A stretch of 64,000 nucleotides of DNA, from contig NZ_CANLZR010000006.1 in the NCBI RefSeq assembly GCF_947495705.1, positions 23,664-87,663 of the forward strand, written 5' to 3'. The stretch's first letter is position 1. Each line of letters opens with the position of its first letter. The notes under the pieces were generated by a model. The model saw only the letters and a list, made by a program, of their open reading frames with translations. It searched no databases and was not told the DNA's origin. This DNA is from an uncultured Phycicoccus sp. (GTDB lineage Bacteria > Actinomycetota > Actinomycetes > Actinomycetales > Dermatophilaceae). Of the stretch, positions 51,936 through 61,753 are shown in pieces. The translations under genes were made by a program, and so were the position numbers.

Positions 51936-52631
51936 ATGGCCTCCTCCGAGCCGGACCTGCTCGCCCTCCTCGACCGCCACACCGAGCTGCTGGACCGTAC
52001 GGTGGCCGGCCTCGACGACCTCGGCGCGCCGAGCCTGTGCGCCGGGTGGACCCGCGGCCACGTCGTGACCCACCTCGCCCGCAACGCCGAGGCGATCGGC
52101 CGGCTCGTCCGGGCCGCGGTCGACGGGACCGGCGACACGATGTACGCCTCCTCGGCCGACCGTGACGCCGAGATCGAGGCCGGTGCCGGGCGGGACCTGG
52201 AGAGCCAGCGCGAGGACCTCCTGCGCACCGCGGCCGCGGTGCGCGCGGACCTGGGACGGCTGCGACCCGAGCATGCGGGCCGGCTCCTCGAACGCACCCC
52301 CGGGGTGGTCCTCGTGGCCTCCGAGGACCTCCCGTACATGCGGCTGCGCGAGGTCGTCATCCACCACGTCGACCTCGATGCCGGGTTCGGGTTCGCCGAC
52401 CTCGAGCCCGAGCTGCTGGCCCTCCTCATCGACCGGAAGGTCGGCCTGCTCCGGCGGGACGACGACGTGCCCGACATGACCCTGCGGTCGGCCGAGGGCG
52501 ACGAGTGGTCGCTCGGTGCCGGCACCGTCGAGGTGCGGGGCAGCCGGGCGGGGCTGCTCGCCTGGCTGACCCGCGGGCACACGGCCGGGGTGACCGCCGA
52601 CCCGCTCCCCCACCTCCAGCAGGTGGGCTGA
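51936..52631 (+). CDS. MDMPI/DinB-fold mycothiol-dependent-type protein
   Basis: Member of the maleylpyruvate isomerase, mycothiol-dependent (TIGR03083-like) family. The N-terminal four-helix DinB-like domain has LCAGWTRGHVVTHLARNAEA, with the metal histidine in the GHVVTH segment, and a second histidine pair in EVVIHHVDLDAG; a small C-terminal domain follows. 231 residues, cytoplasmic. Family members use mycothiol as a cofactor in thiol transfer or isomerisation, but many are uncharacterised. It overlaps the MBL hydrolase gene by one base, so the two may act together. Confidence 0.85.
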   Translation: MASSEPDLLALLDRHTELLDRTVAGLDDLGAPSLCAGWTRGHVVTHLARNAEAIGRLVRAAVDGTGDTMYASSADRDAEIEAGAGRDLESQREDLLRTAAAVRADLGRLRPEHAGRLLERTPGVVLVASEDLPYMRLREVVIHHVDLDAGFGFADLEPELLALLIDRKVGLLRRDDDVPDMTLRSAEGDEWSLGAGTVEVRGSRAGLLAWLTRGHTAGVTADPLPHLQQVG

Positions 52632-53293
52632 TGGCGTACACCGGCGACGTCACCCCGGGCGGGCCCAGCGACGTGCGGGAGCTCGGGGCGGCCACGATCC
52701 GCAAGATGTCGGTGTCCGAGATGCACAACAACGTGTACCTCGTCACCTGCACCGCCACCGGCCAGCAGCTGCTCGTCGACGCCGCCGACGACCCCGCCCG
52801 CTGCCTCGCCCTCGTCGCCGAGGGCACCGGCCGGCTCGACCACCTCGTCACGACACATCAGCACTGGGACCACGTGCGCGCCCTCGAGGCGGTCGCGCGT
52901 GCCACCGGGGCCCGGACCTACGCCGGGGCCGACGACGCCGACGCGCTGCCGCTCGCCCCGGACGTCCGCCTCCGCCACGGCGACACGCTGCGGGTCGGGG
53001 ACCTCGTGCTCGACGTCGTCCACCTGCGTGGCCACACCCCGGGCTCGGTGGCGCTCGCGTGGGGCGACCCCGACGGGGTGACCCACCTGTTCACCGGGGA
53101 CTCGCTCTTCCCCGGCGGGGTGGGCAACACCGCGGACCCGGGCCAGAGCTTCGAGTCCCTGTACGCCGACGTCGTCGAGCGGGTCTTCGGCGTGTACGCA
53201 GACGACACCTGGTTCTATCCGGGCCACGGCGGCGACTCGACCCTCGGCGCCGAGCGGCCCCACCTCCAGGAGTGGCGCGAGCGCGGCTGGTGA
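52631..53293 (+). CDS. Metallo-beta-lactamase-fold hydrolase
   Basis: A 220-residue MBL-fold enzyme with the zinc motif TTHQHWDHV (H-x-H-x-D-H variant), LRGHTPGSVA, FTGDSLFPGG and a final PGHGGDSTLG, resembling glyoxalase II or hydroxyacylglutathione hydrolase-like proteins. No signal peptide. Its ATG shares a base with the stop of the mycothiol-type gene. It may hydrolyse a mycothiol thioester, which is inference from the pairing. Confidence 0.88.
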   Translation: MAYTGDVTPGGPSDVRELGAATIRKMSVSEMHNNVYLVTCTATGQQLLVDAADDPARCLALVAEGTGRLDHLVTTHQHWDHVRALEAVARATGARTYAGADDADALPLAPDVRLRHGDTLRVGDLVLDVVHLRGHTPGSVALAWGDPDGVTHLFTGDSLFPGGVGNTADPGQSFESLYADVVERVFGVYADDTWFYPGHGGDSTLGAERPHLQEWRERGW

Positions 53294-53332
53294 CCGACCG
53301 CGGACGATTCCCCGTGCAGGGAAGGCCGTGAC

Positions 53333-53338
53333 TAGCCT
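53333..53338 (+). promoter_or_regulatory. EamA exporter -10 (TAGCCT), leaderless spacing
   Basis: TAGCCT then 6 bases to the GTG at 53345; no SD. Lies in the 51-base gap after the MBL gene. Confidence 0.55.
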
Positions 53339-53344
53339 GACCCG

Positions 53345-54220
53345 GTGACCACCGCCGCCGACCGCGTGCCCGCGCCGCTGCTGGTCCTCGGGGGGATCAT
53401 CTCGGTCCAGTTCGGGGGCGCGCTCGCGCAGACCCTCGTGCCCGTCATCGGCGCCGGCGGCTCGGTCGTCATGCGGCTCCTCTTCGCGACCACCCTCCTG
53501 CTCCTCGTGGTCCGGCCCCGCTGGCGTGGCCACTCCCGCCGGGCCTGGGTGACCGTCGGGGCGTTCGGTGTCGCCCTGGGCCTGATGAACTTCGCGTTCT
53601 ACGGCTCCCTCGCCTACCTGCCGATCGGCGTGGCGGTGACGATCGAGTTCATCGGGCCGCTCGCGCTCGCCGCGGCACTGTCCCGGCGCCTCGTCGACGG
53701 GCTCGCGGTGCTCGCGGCGGCGGCCGGGGTCGTCCTCATCTCCGAGGCGCTGCACGTGCCGTTCGCCGACCTCGAGTGGGCCGGCATCCTGCTCGCCCTG
53801 ACCGCCGGGGCGTTCTGGGCCGCCTACATCGTCCTGTCGGGCCGGACCGGCGCCGAGTTCCCCAAGCTCGAGGGTCTCGCCCTGGCGATGGTGGTCGCCA
53901 CCGTCGTCACCCTGCCGTTCGGCGTCGCGAGCATCCCGCAGTGGGACAGCGCCATCCTCGCCAAGGGCCTCGGTATCGCGGTGCTGTCCTCGGTGCTGCC
54001 CTACTCGCTCGAGCTGCTCGCGCTGCGCCGGCTCCGGGCTCAGGTCTTCGGGATCCTGCTCAGCGTGGAGCCCGCCTTCGCGGCCCTCGCCGGGCTCATC
54101 GTGCTCGGTCAGCGCCTCGCGCCCAGCCAGCTCGCGGGGATGGCCCTGGTCGTCGCGGCCTCGGCGCTGATCCTGGGGGTGGGTGCACGCAAGGACCCCG
54201 CTCAGTCGGCGGCCACCTGA
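53345..54220 (+). CDS. EamA-family exporter (RhtA-like)
   Basis: A 291-residue ten-helix DMT-superfamily transporter with two EamA repeats. Helices include LLVLGGIISVQFGGALAQTL, VAVTIEFIGPLALAAAL and AQVFGILLSVEPAFAALAGL. The VTIEFIGPLALA and LSVEPAFAALAG motifs match RhtA, an exporter of threonine and homoserine. Substrate is inferred from similarity only. GTG at 53345 lies 6 bases after TAGCCT. Convergent with terC, with only 6 bases between stops. Confidence 0.88.
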   Translation: MTTAADRVPAPLLVLGGIISVQFGGALAQTLVPVIGAGGSVVMRLLFATTLLLLVVRPRWRGHSRRAWVTVGAFGVALGLMNFAFYGSLAYLPIGVAVTIEFIGPLALAAALSRRLVDGLAVLAAAAGVVLISEALHVPFADLEWAGILLALTAGAFWAAYIVLSGRTGAEFPKLEGLALAMVVATVVTLPFGVASIPQWDSAILAKGLGIAVLSSVLPYSLELLALRRLRAQVFGILLSVEPAFAALAGLIVLGQRLAPSQLAGMALVVAASALILGVGARKDPAQSAAT

Positions 54221-54226
54221 GCCGGG

Positions 54227-55246
54227 TCAGCGGTTGACGAGGTCCGGGTTGCGCCGGGTCGCCCACAGGCTGGCCACGGTGGTCACCCCGAGGATGACGA
54301 CGATGGCGCCGAGCGAGATCGAGATCGGCACCTCCGGGACCGGGACGTTGTCGCCGCCGTTGATGAACGGCAGCTCGTTCTCGTGGAGGGCGTGCAGGAT
54401 CAGCTTGACCCCGATGAAGCCGAGCAGCACGGCGAGCCCGATGTTGAGGTAGATGAGCTTGCGCAGCAGCCCACCGATGAGGAAGTACAGCTGCCGGAGC
54501 CCCATCAGGGCGAAGAGGTTGGCGACGAGCACGATGTAGGGCTCACGGGTCAGCCCGTAGATGGCGGGGATCGAGTCGAGGGCGAAGAGCAGGTCGGTGG
54601 TGCCGAGCGCCAGGATCACGAAGAAGAGCGGCGTCGCGACCCGGGCGCCGTTGACGTGCGTGAAGAGCTTGGTCCCCACGTACTCCGGGGTGGTCCGGAA
54701 CCGCGAGGCGACGAAGCGCATGAAGCGGTTCCCCTCGTACTCCTCGTCGCTGGTCTCGCCCTCGCCCGCGAGCTTGACCGCCGTGTACACCAGGAACGCA
54801 CCGAAGACGTAGAAGACCCAGCTGAAGTTGTTGATGGCGGCCGCGCCCACCGCGATGAAGATGCCGCGCAGGACGATGGCGATGACGATCCCGACCATGA
54901 GGGCGAACTGCTGGTACTTCTCGGGCACCGAGAAGCTCGCCATGATGAGGATGAAGATGAACAGGTTGTCGACCGACAGCGAGTACTCGGTGAGCCAGCC
55001 GGCGAAGAACTCCCCGGCGAGCTGGGCGCCGGCGAAGTACCACATCCCGATGCCGAACAGCACGGCCGCGCCGACGTACCCCGACAGAGCGATGGTCAGC
55101 TCGCGGGTGGAGGGCCGGTGCGGGCGACGCGCGATGACGGCGACGTCGAAGACCAGGACCGCCGTCGCCAGCCCGATGGTGACCCACCACACCCACGGCT
55201 CGAGGTCGAGGGAGGGCGTCGCGGCGGAGAGGGTCGCTGGCAGCAC
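54227..55246 (-). CDS. TerC-family membrane protein
   Basis: A 339-residue integral membrane protein of the TerC family (about nine helices), linked to tellurite resistance and to metal homeostasis of secreted proteins, notably manganese. The signature acidic membrane motif is TEYSLSVDNLFIFILI, and the second conserved acidic motif is TTDLLFALDSIPAI. An internal charged loop (GEGETSDEEYEGNR) separates the halves. GTG at 55246 lies 6 bases after TAGGCT, so a leaderless mRNA is predicted. Confidence 0.92.
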   Translation of the reverse strand: MLPATLSAATPSLDLEPWVWWVTIGLATAVLVFDVAVIARRPHRPSTRELTIALSGYVGAAVLFGIGMWYFAGAQLAGEFFAGWLTEYSLSVDNLFIFILIMASFSVPEKYQQFALMVGIVIAIVLRGIFIAVGAAAINNFSWVFYVFGAFLVYTAVKLAGEGETSDEEYEGNRFMRFVASRFRTTPEYVGTKLFTHVNGARVATPLFFVILALGTTDLLFALDSIPAIYGLTREPYIVLVANLFALMGLRQLYFLIGGLLRKLIYLNIGLAVLLGFIGVKLILHALHENELPFINGGDNVPVPEVPISISLGAIVVILGVTTVASLWATRRNPDLVNR

Positions 55247-55252
55247 CGCGTC

Positions 55253-55258
55253 AGCCTA
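55253..55258 (-). promoter_or_regulatory. terC -10 (TAGGCT), leaderless spacing
   Basis: TAGGCT then 6 bases to the GTG at 55246. Confidence 0.55.
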
Positions 55259-55299
55259 GCCGGGCGCGGACGCCCCGGCGCGCACTGCGACGCCCCTCC

Positions 55300-55305
55300 T
55301 ACCCT
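55300..55305 (+). promoter_or_regulatory. ppc -10 (TACCCT), leaderless spacing
   Basis: TACCCT then 6 bases to the ppc ATG at 55312. The terC and ppc hexamers are 41 bases apart in a 65-base divergent gap. Confidence 0.55.
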
Positions 55306-55311
55306 GGTGCC

Positions 55312-57996
55312 ATGGCGAGCATGCTCGAAGACCTGTCCCTGCTCACGAGCCTGCACCGCCAGGTCGTCGAGGAGTCCGGGCGCGGTGACCTCCTGGAGGT
55401 CACCGACGCGCTGGAGCGACGCTGCCGAGGCGAGGAGGACGGCGACCCGGCCGCGCTCGTCGCGGCCCTCGACCCCGACACGACGGCGCGCGTCGCCCGG
55501 CTCATCACCGTGCACCTCCACCTGACCAACCTCGCCGAGGAGCGGCAGCGCGCCCGGTCGCTGCGCCGCGAGGACGGCGAGTACGGCGGCGGCGCCGAGA
55601 CCGGGGACATCGGCCCGGCCGTCGCGGCCGCCGGCCCCGACGCCCGGGAGCGGATGGAGCGCATGCGCATCCACCCCGTCCTCACCGCGCACCCCACCGA
55701 GGCCCGGCGGCGGGCCGTCGCCTCCGCGCTGCGGCGGATCGCCGAGCACCTCGACAGCCACGACGACCCGGGCTCCGGCCCGTCCGAGCGCGGTCGGGCG
55801 CGGCGCCGGATGCTCGAGGACATCGACATCCTCCAGCGCACCTCGACGCTGCGGATCACCCGCCCGACCCCCGCGGACGAGGTCAAGACCGTCCTCACCG
55901 TGTTCCGGCAGTCCCTCGTCCACGCCGTCCCGCGGTTCCAGCGGGCCGTCGAGGCCGCCTTCGGTGACGACGTCCGGCCCACCCGTACCCCCCTGCCGCC
56001 CATCGTGCGCTTCGGCTCGTGGGTCGGCGGCGACCGCGACGGCAACCCGTTCGTCACCGCCGAGGTGACCCGGGAGACGGTGCGCGCCCACGCCGACCAG
56101 GCCCTGGAGGTGCTGCACGACGCCGTCGACCGCGTCGCCCGGATGATCACCGTCGACGAGGAGTCCACGCCCCCCACCGCCGCGCTGCGGGACGCGCTCG
56201 CGAACGACGCCGCGGCCCACCCGAGGCTCCTCGCGGAGGTGACCAAGGACTCCCCCAACGAGCCGCACCGGCAGAAGCTGCTCGTCGTCGCGGCACGGCT
56301 CGCGGCCACCCGCGAGGAGCGGGCTGGCTCCGCGTACGCCGACCCCGAGGAGGCCCTGGCGGACCTGCGCCTCGTGCAGCACTCCCTCGTGACCGCCGGC
56401 GACGCCCGGACGGCCCACGGCGAGCTGCAGGACGTCGTGTGGATGGTGCAGACCTTCGGCTTCCACCTCGCCGAGCTCGAGGTCCGCCAGCACTCGGCGG
56501 TCCACCGCGCCGCCCTCACCGAGGCGCTCGGCCTGCTGCCCGAGGCGGTCCGGCCCGCTGACCCCGCCGCCGCCGCCACCGACCCCGCCGTGCTCGACCG
56601 GCTCGCCGTGGACGGGTGGCCCGAGCTCGTCGGGACCCCCGGGGATCGCACCCGCGAGGTGCTCGACACCCTGCGTGTCATGGCCTGGCTCCAGCAGCGG
56701 TGGGGGCGCAGCAGCTGCGGCCGGTACGTCGTGTCGTTCAGCCAGTCCGCAGCCGACCTCGTCACCGTGCGGGCACTCGCCCGGCTCGCCGTCGGCGACC
56801 GGCCGCTCGCTCTCGACGTCGTACCGCTCTTCGAGACCGGCGCCGACCTCGACGCGGCCGACCGCATCCTCCAGGAGTGGGTCACGCTGCCCTCGACCAC
56901 GACCTGGCTGGCGCGCGTCGACCGCCGGGTCGAGGTGATGCTCGGCTACTCGGACTCGGCCAAGGACGTGGGCCCGGCCTCGGCGACCATCGCGCTGCAC
57001 CGCGCCCAGGTCGGACTCGTCACCTGGGCCGCGCGGCACGGCGTGCAGCTGACGCTCTTCCACGGCCGCGGCGGCTCGCTCGGCCGGGGCGGCGGCCCGC
57101 TGCACCGGGCGATCGCCGCCCAGCCGACGGGGTCGGTCGACGGGCGCTTCAAGGTGACCGAGCAGGGCGAGGTGATCTTCGCGCGGTACGCCGACATCCG
57201 GATCGCCGAGCAGCACCTGGAACGGGTCGCCTCGGCGGTGCTGCTCACCGACTCACCGGCCCACGCCCAGGCCCGGGACGAGGCCTTCGACCGGTTCGCC
57301 GAGGTGGGGAAGGTCGTCGACGTGGCGAGCCGCCGTGCCTTCCGAGCCCTCGTCGAGGAGCCGGGGTTCGCCGACTTCTTCGCGATGTCGAGCCCGCTGG
57401 ACCTCCTCGCCGACCTCCGGCTGGGGTCCCGGCCGTCACGCCGCAGCGGGACGGAGTCGGGGCGCAGCCTCGACGACCTGCGGGCCATCCCGTGGGTCTT
57501 CGCATGGTCGATGACCCGGGTCAACCTCCCCGGCTGGTACGGCCTCGGCAGTGGGCTGGCGGCCCTGGAGAACCTCGACGCGGCGCGGGCGGCCTACCGC
57601 GAGTGGCCGGTGTTCGGGGCCCTCGTCGACGTCGCGGAGATGAGCCTGGCCAAGACCGACGACGACCTCGCAGCGCAGTTCCTCGCGCTCGGCGGCCGGC
57701 CGGACCTCGCCGAGCGGGTCCTCGCCGAGCTGGCGCTGACCCGCCGGATGGTGCTGGAGCTGCTCGACCAGGACGAGATGCTCGCGCACAAGCCCCACCT
57801 GTACACCGCCGTCGGGCTGCGCCGGCCCTTCGTCGACATGCTGAGCCACCTGCTGCTCCGGGGCCTGACTGAAGTGCGCGCGCCCGGCGACCCCGACCAC
57901 GCCACCGGGTCGGACGCCCCGAACGGTGCGGAGTGGAACCGGCCGCTGCTCCTGACCATCAACGGCCTGGCCGCCGGGCTCCAGAACACCGGGTGA
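55312..57996 (+). CDS. ppc: Phosphoenolpyruvate carboxylase
   Basis: Anaplerotic enzyme that makes oxaloacetate from PEP and bicarbonate. Catalytic blocks are VLTAHPTEARRR (H127), GGDRDGNPFVT, GYSDSAKDVGPASA and FHGRGGSLGRGGGP, and the conserved C terminus ends NTG. Length 894 aa is normal. The ATG lies 6 bases after TACCCT. Divergent from terC and convergent with uvrB. Confidence 0.97.
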   Translation: MASMLEDLSLLTSLHRQVVEESGRGDLLEVTDALERRCRGEEDGDPAALVAALDPDTTARVARLITVHLHLTNLAEERQRARSLRREDGEYGGGAETGDIGPAVAAAGPDARERMERMRIHPVLTAHPTEARRRAVASALRRIAEHLDSHDDPGSGPSERGRARRRMLEDIDILQRTSTLRITRPTPADEVKTVLTVFRQSLVHAVPRFQRAVEAAFGDDVRPTRTPLPPIVRFGSWVGGDRDGNPFVTAEVTRETVRAHADQALEVLHDAVDRVARMITVDEESTPPTAALRDALANDAAAHPRLLAEVTKDSPNEPHRQKLLVVAARLAATREERAGSAYADPEEALADLRLVQHSLVTAGDARTAHGELQDVVWMVQTFGFHLAELEVRQHSAVHRAALTEALGLLPEAVRPADPAAAATDPAVLDRLAVDGWPELVGTPGDRTREVLDTLRVMAWLQQRWGRSSCGRYVVSFSQSAADLVTVRALARLAVGDRPLALDVVPLFETGADLDAADRILQEWVTLPSTTTWLARVDRRVEVMLGYSDSAKDVGPASATIALHRAQVGLVTWAARHGVQLTLFHGRGGSLGRGGGPLHRAIAAQPTGSVDGRFKVTEQGEVIFARYADIRIAEQHLERVASAVLLTDSPAHAQARDEAFDRFAEVGKVVDVASRRAFRALVEEPGFADFFAMSSPLDLLADLRLGSRPSRRSGTESGRSLDDLRAIPWVFAWSMTRVNLPGWYGLGSGLAALENLDAARAAYREWPVFGALVDVAEMSLAKTDDDLAAQFLALGGRPDLAERVLAELALTRRMVLELLDQDEMLAHKPHLYTAVGLRRPFVDMLSHLLLRGLTEVRAPGDPDHATGSDAPNGAEWNRPLLLTINGLAAGLQNTG

Positions 57997-58025
57997 GGGC
58001 CGCCGATCGCCGCGCCTACCCGGTG
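57987..58025. terminator. Inverted repeat spanning ppc and uvrB stop regions
   Basis: CACCGGGT (57987-57994) pairs with ACCCGGTG (58018-58025) across 23 bases. Both arms encode Thr-Gly just before a stop: ppc (TGA) on plus and uvrB (TAG) on minus. Likely bidirectional terminator, though the loop is large. Confidence 0.4.
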
Positions 58026-60133
58026 GCGGCGCTCATCTGACGCAGCTCCTTCTTGAGGTCGCCGATCTCGTCGCGCAGCCGGGCCGCGAGCTCGAAGTGC
58101 AGGTCGCCCGCCGCCTGGTGCATCTGGACGGTGAGCTCCTGGATGAGGTCGGCCAGCTCGCTCGCGGGGACGCTGCGCCCCGAGCGACCCCCGAGGGCCG
58201 CGTCGACGTCGGCCGCAGCGGCCCCACGGCCGCCCCGCCCGCCGTCGGCCTTGCCCCGGGACCGGGCGCGCCCGGACCCCAGCAGCTCCTCGGTGTCGGC
58301 GTCCTCACGCTGCAGCATGTCGGTGATGTCGGCGATCCGCTTGCGCAGCGGCTGCGGGTCGATGCCGTGCTCGAGGTTGTAGGCGACCTGCCGCTCGCGA
58401 CGCCGCTGGGTCTCGTCGACGGCCTCGGCCATCGACGGGGTCATCTTGTCGGCGTACATGTGGACCTGGCCCGACACGTTGCGGGCCGCCCGACCGATGG
58501 TCTGGATGAGCGACCGGGCGCTGCGGAGGAACCCCTCCTTGTCGGCGTCGAGGATCGCGACGAGCGAGACCTCTGGGAGGTCGAGCCCCTCGCGGAGGAG
58601 GTTGATGCCGACGAGGACGTCGTACTCGCCGAGCCGCAGCTCGCGGAGCAGCTCGACGCGCCGGAGGGTGTCGATGTCGGAGTGCAGGTACCGGACCCGG
58701 ACCCCCTTGTCGAGGAGGTAGTCGGTGAGGTCCTCGGCCATCTTCTTCGTCAGGGTCGTGACGAGGATGCGCTCGTTCTTCTCGGTGCGGACCCGGATCT
58801 CGTGGAGCAGGTCGTCGATCTGGCCCTTGGTCGGCTTGAGAACGACCTCGGGGTCGACGAGCCCGGTGGGCCGGATGATCTGCTCGACGACGCCGTCGCC
58901 CTTGGCGAGCTCGTAGGAGCCCGGCGTGGCCGAGAGGTACACGGTCTGGCCGATCCGGCCCAGGAACTCCTCCCACTTGAGGGGGCGGTTGTCCATCGCC
59001 GACGGCAGCCGGAACCCGTGCTCGACGAGGGTGCGCTTGCGGGAGGCGTCGCCCTCGTACATCGCCCCGATCTGCGGGACCGTGACGTGGGACTCGTCGA
59101 TGACGAGGAGGAAGTCCTCGGGGAAGTAGTCGAGGAGGCAGTTGGGCGCCGAGCCGGGCGACCGGCCGTCGATGTGCATCGAGTAGTTCTCGATCCCCGA
59201 GCACGAGCCGACCTGGCGCATCATCTCGATGTCGTACGTCGTGCGCATCCGCAGCCGCTGCGCCTCGAGCAGCTTGCCCTGCCGCTCGAAGGTGGCCAGC
59301 TGCTCCTCGAGCTCGGCCTCGATGCCGGCGATCGCCCGCTCCATGCGGGCCGGGCCCGCCACGTAGTGCGACGCGGGGAAGACGTACATCTCCTCCTCCT
59401 CGCGCACCACCTCGCCGGTGAGCGGGTGCAGCGTGTAGAGCCGCTCGACCTCGTCGCCGAAGAACTCGATGCGCAGCGCGTGCTCCTCGTACACCGGGAT
59501 GATCTCGACGGTGTCGCCCCGGACCCGGAACGTGCCACGGGTGAAGGCCAGGTCGTTGCGGGTGTACTGCATCTGGACGAAGCGCCGCAGCAGGTCGTCG
59601 CGGTTGACCTCGTCGCCCACCCGCAGCGGGACCATCCGCTCGACGTACTCCTGCGGCGTGCCGAGGCCGTAGATGCACGACACGGACGCGACGACGATGA
59701 CGTCGCGGCGGGTGAGCAGGCTGTTGGTGGCGCTGTGCCGGAGCCGCTCGACCTCGTCGTTGATCGAGGAGTCCTTCTCGATGTAGGTGTCGGACTGCGG
59801 GACGTACGCCTCGGGCTGGTAGTAGTCGTAGTAGCTAACGAAGTACTCGACGGCGTTGTGCGGCAGCAGCTCGCGGAACTCGTTGGCGAGCTGCGCCGCC
59901 AGGGTCTTGTTCGGCGCCATGACGAGCGTCGGCCGCTGCACCTGCTCGACGAGCCAGGCCGTGGTGGCGGACTTGCCGGTGCCCGTGGCGCCGAGCAGCA
60001 CGACGTCCTGCTCCCCCGCGTTGATGCGGGCCGTCAGCTCGGCGATGGCCTTGGGCTGGTCGCCGGCGGGTGAGAACTCGGAGACGACCTCGAACGGCGC
60101 GACGCGGCGCCGGAGCTCGGTGGTGGGACGCAT
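58016..60133 (-). CDS. uvrB: UvrB excinuclease helicase-like subunit
   Basis: Damage-verifying subunit of UvrABC. Walker A is [10 protein letters not shown] (48-57); the beta-hairpin that opens DNA is [12 protein letters not shown]; helicase motif DESHVT and the later QTIGRAARN are present. The C terminus has the UVR domain that binds UvrC ([13 protein letters not shown]), preceded by a Gly/Arg/Ala-rich linker (about 620-655). The 705-residue length is normal. ATG at 60133 lies 6 bases after TACCGT. Confidence 0.97.
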   Translation of the reverse strand: MRPTTELRRRVAPFEVVSEFSPAGDQPKAIAELTARINAGEQDVVLLGATGTGKSATTAWLVEQVQRPTLVMAPNKTLAAQLANEFRELLPHNAVEYFVSYYDYYQPEAYVPQSDTYIEKDSSINDEVERLRHSATNSLLTRRDVIVVASVSCIYGLGTPQEYVERMVPLRVGDEVNRDDLLRRFVQMQYTRNDLAFTRGTFRVRGDTVEIIPVYEEHALRIEFFGDEVERLYTLHPLTGEVVREEEEMYVFPASHYVAGPARMERAIAGIEAELEEQLATFERQGKLLEAQRLRMRTTYDIEMMRQVGSCSGIENYSMHIDGRSPGSAPNCLLDYFPEDFLLVIDESHVTVPQIGAMYEGDASRKRTLVEHGFRLPSAMDNRPLKWEEFLGRIGQTVYLSATPGSYELAKGDGVVEQIIRPTGLVDPEVVLKPTKGQIDDLLHEIRVRTEKNERILVTTLTKKMAEDLTDYLLDKGVRVRYLHSDIDTLRRVELLRELRLGEYDVLVGINLLREGLDLPEVSLVAILDADKEGFLRSARSLIQTIGRAARNVSGQVHMYADKMTPSMAEAVDETQRRRERQVAYNLEHGIDPQPLRKRIADITDMLQREDADTEELLGSGRARSRGKADGGRGGRGAAAADVDAALGGRSGRSVPASELADLIQELTVQMHQAAGDLHFELAARLRDEIGDLKKELRQMSAATG

Positions 60134-60139
60134 GGCTCT

Positions 60140-60145
60140 ACGGTA
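60140..60145 (-). promoter_or_regulatory. uvrB -10 (TACCGT), leaderless spacing
   Basis: TACCGT on the minus strand then 6 bases to the uvrB ATG. No SOS-like palindrome seen upstream. Confidence 0.55.
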
Positions 60146-60225
60146 TGCCGCGCCACCGACAGCCGCGCCGGCCGGAGCATCGCGGTCCTCCCCGGCCGCC
60201 CCTGGTGGCGCGGCGCCCCCGGTGG

Positions 60226-60231
60226 GACGAT
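60226..60231 (+). promoter_or_regulatory. Weak -10 (GACGAT) before the PLP decarboxylase
   Basis: GACGAT keeps A2 and T6 of TAnnnT and lies 7 bases before the ATG at 60239, the same spacing as the clearer leaderless genes. Confidence 0.25.
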
Positions 60232-60238
60232 CGGCGCC

Positions 60239-61738
60239 ATGACGACCGAGGAGCGCCCGGCGCGCACGAGGACCACCGCTCCGCCTCCCGGCCCCGTCAC
60301 CCTCGACCCCGGGGACTGGGACGCGTTCCGGAGCCTGGCCCACCGCGTAGTCGACGACATGGTCGACCACCTGGAGCACCGCCGCGACCAGCCGGTCTGG
60401 CACCAGATGCCCGACGACGTCCGCGACACCTTCACCACCGGTCTGCCCCGCGCCGGGCTCGGCGCGGAGGCCGCCTACGAGGCCGTGCTCCAGCGGGTCG
60501 CTCCGTACTCCATGGGGAACGACCACGCCCGGTTCTGGGGCTGGTACATGGGCGCCGGCCACCCGGTCGGCAACCTCGCCGACCTCGTCGCGAGCGTGCT
60601 CAACCCCAACCTCGGCGGCGCGGACCACGCCCCGGTGGCGCTCGAGCAGCAGGTCGTCCGGTGGTGCGCCGAGGCCGCCGGCTACCCGGGCGGGTCCAGC
60701 GGCCTGCTCGTCAGCGGTGCGTCGGAGGCCAACCTCGTCGGCCTCGCCGTCGCGCGGACCGCGCGGCTCGGCCCGCAGGTGCGCACCGACGGTCTGGCCG
60801 GGCTGGGCCCCGTCGCGGTCTACGCCTCGGCGGAGGTGCACAGCTGCCACCGCAAGAGCTGCGAGCTCCTCGGCCTGGGTGATGCCGCCCTCCGCCGGCT
60901 GCCGGTGCTCGACGACCTGAGCCTCGACGTCGCGGCCCTGGAGGCCGCGGTGGTGGCCGACCGGGCGGCCGGCATCACGCCACTGGCCGTCATCGCGACG
61001 GCCGGGACGATCAACACCGGGGCGGTCGACGACCTCGAGGCGGTGGCCGACCTGGCGGCGCGGGAGCAGCTCTGGATGCACGTCGACGGCGCGATCGGCG
61101 GGTTCCTCGGCCTCAGCGGCCGGGCCGACCTGGTCCGCGGCATCGAGCGCGCCGACTCGCTCGCCCTCGACCTCCACAAGTGGATGCAGGCGCCCATGGA
61201 CGTCGGCCTGGTCCTGGTCCGCGACGAGGCCGCGCACCGCGCCACGTTCTCCGTGGTCCCGGAGTACCTGCGGCACGCCACCCGTGGCCTGGCCGCGAGC
61301 GAGGTGTGGTTCCACGAGTACGGGATCGACCTGAGCCGCGGGTTCCGGGCCCTGCGGGTGTGGATGGCGTTCGTCGCGTACGGGGCCGACACGTTCGGGG
61401 CGCTCATGGACCAGACGATGGGGCAGGCGCGGCGCCTCGCCGCGCTCGTCGACCAGCACCCCGACCTGGAGCGGCTCGCCCCGGTCGGCTGCGACATCGT
61501 GTGCCTGCGGTACGCGCCGTCGACGCTGCCCCCCGACCTCGTCGACGCGGTCAACCGCGAGCTGGTCCTCTGCGTCCAGGAGAGCGGCATGGCCGTCGTC
61601 AGCGAGACCACCCTCGGCGGGCGGATCGCGATTCGGGTCGCCATCGGCAACCACCGCACGCGGGACGAGGACATCGACCTCCTCGTCGCCACCCTGGAGC
61701 GGCTCGGCCCGCAGGCCGTCGCCGGCGTCGCCGGCTGA
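60239..61738 (+). CDS. Group II PLP-dependent decarboxylase (AADC-like)
   Basis: A 499-residue fold-type I PLP decarboxylase of the aromatic-L-amino-acid/tyrosine/glutamate decarboxylase family. The Schiff-base lysine is K314 in [19 protein letters not shown] (281-289) carries the PLP aspartate; [15 protein letters not shown] (159-173) binds cofactor phosphate; [13 protein letters not shown] is typical. [14 protein letters not shown] (99-112) is a substrate-side segment. No signal peptide. The substrate, for example an aromatic amino acid, cannot be chosen from sequence. Convergent with coaE. Confidence 0.9.
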   Translation: MTTEERPARTRTTAPPPGPVTLDPGDWDAFRSLAHRVVDDMVDHLEHRRDQPVWHQMPDDVRDTFTTGLPRAGLGAEAAYEAVLQRVAPYSMGNDHARFWGWYMGAGHPVGNLADLVASVLNPNLGGADHAPVALEQQVVRWCAEAAGYPGGSSGLLVSGASEANLVGLAVARTARLGPQVRTDGLAGLGPVAVYASAEVHSCHRKSCELLGLGDAALRRLPVLDDLSLDVAALEAAVVADRAAGITPLAVIATAGTINTGAVDDLEAVADLAAREQLWMHVDGAIGGFLGLSGRADLVRGIERADSLALDLHKWMQAPMDVGLVLVRDEAAHRATFSVVPEYLRHATRGLAASEVWFHEYGIDLSRGFRALRVWMAFVAYGADTFGALMDQTMGQARRLAALVDQHPDLERLAPVGCDIVCLRYAPSTLPPDLVDAVNRELVLCVQESGMAVVSETTLGGRIAIRVAIGNHRTRDEDIDLLVATLERLGPQAVAGVAG

Positions 61739-61753
61739 CGCCCGTCAGGCCGG
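61731..61753. terminator. Hairpin containing both convergent stops
   Basis: CCGGCTGAC / GTCAG-(g)-CCGG with a 4-base loop. The left arm holds the decarboxylase TGA and the right arm the coaE stop. One bulged G. Confidence 0.5.

Noticed and set aside
54217..54230. Terminator between the EamA and terC stops
   Set aside because: CTGA/TCAG gives only a 4-bp stem with a 6-base loop, too weak to call.
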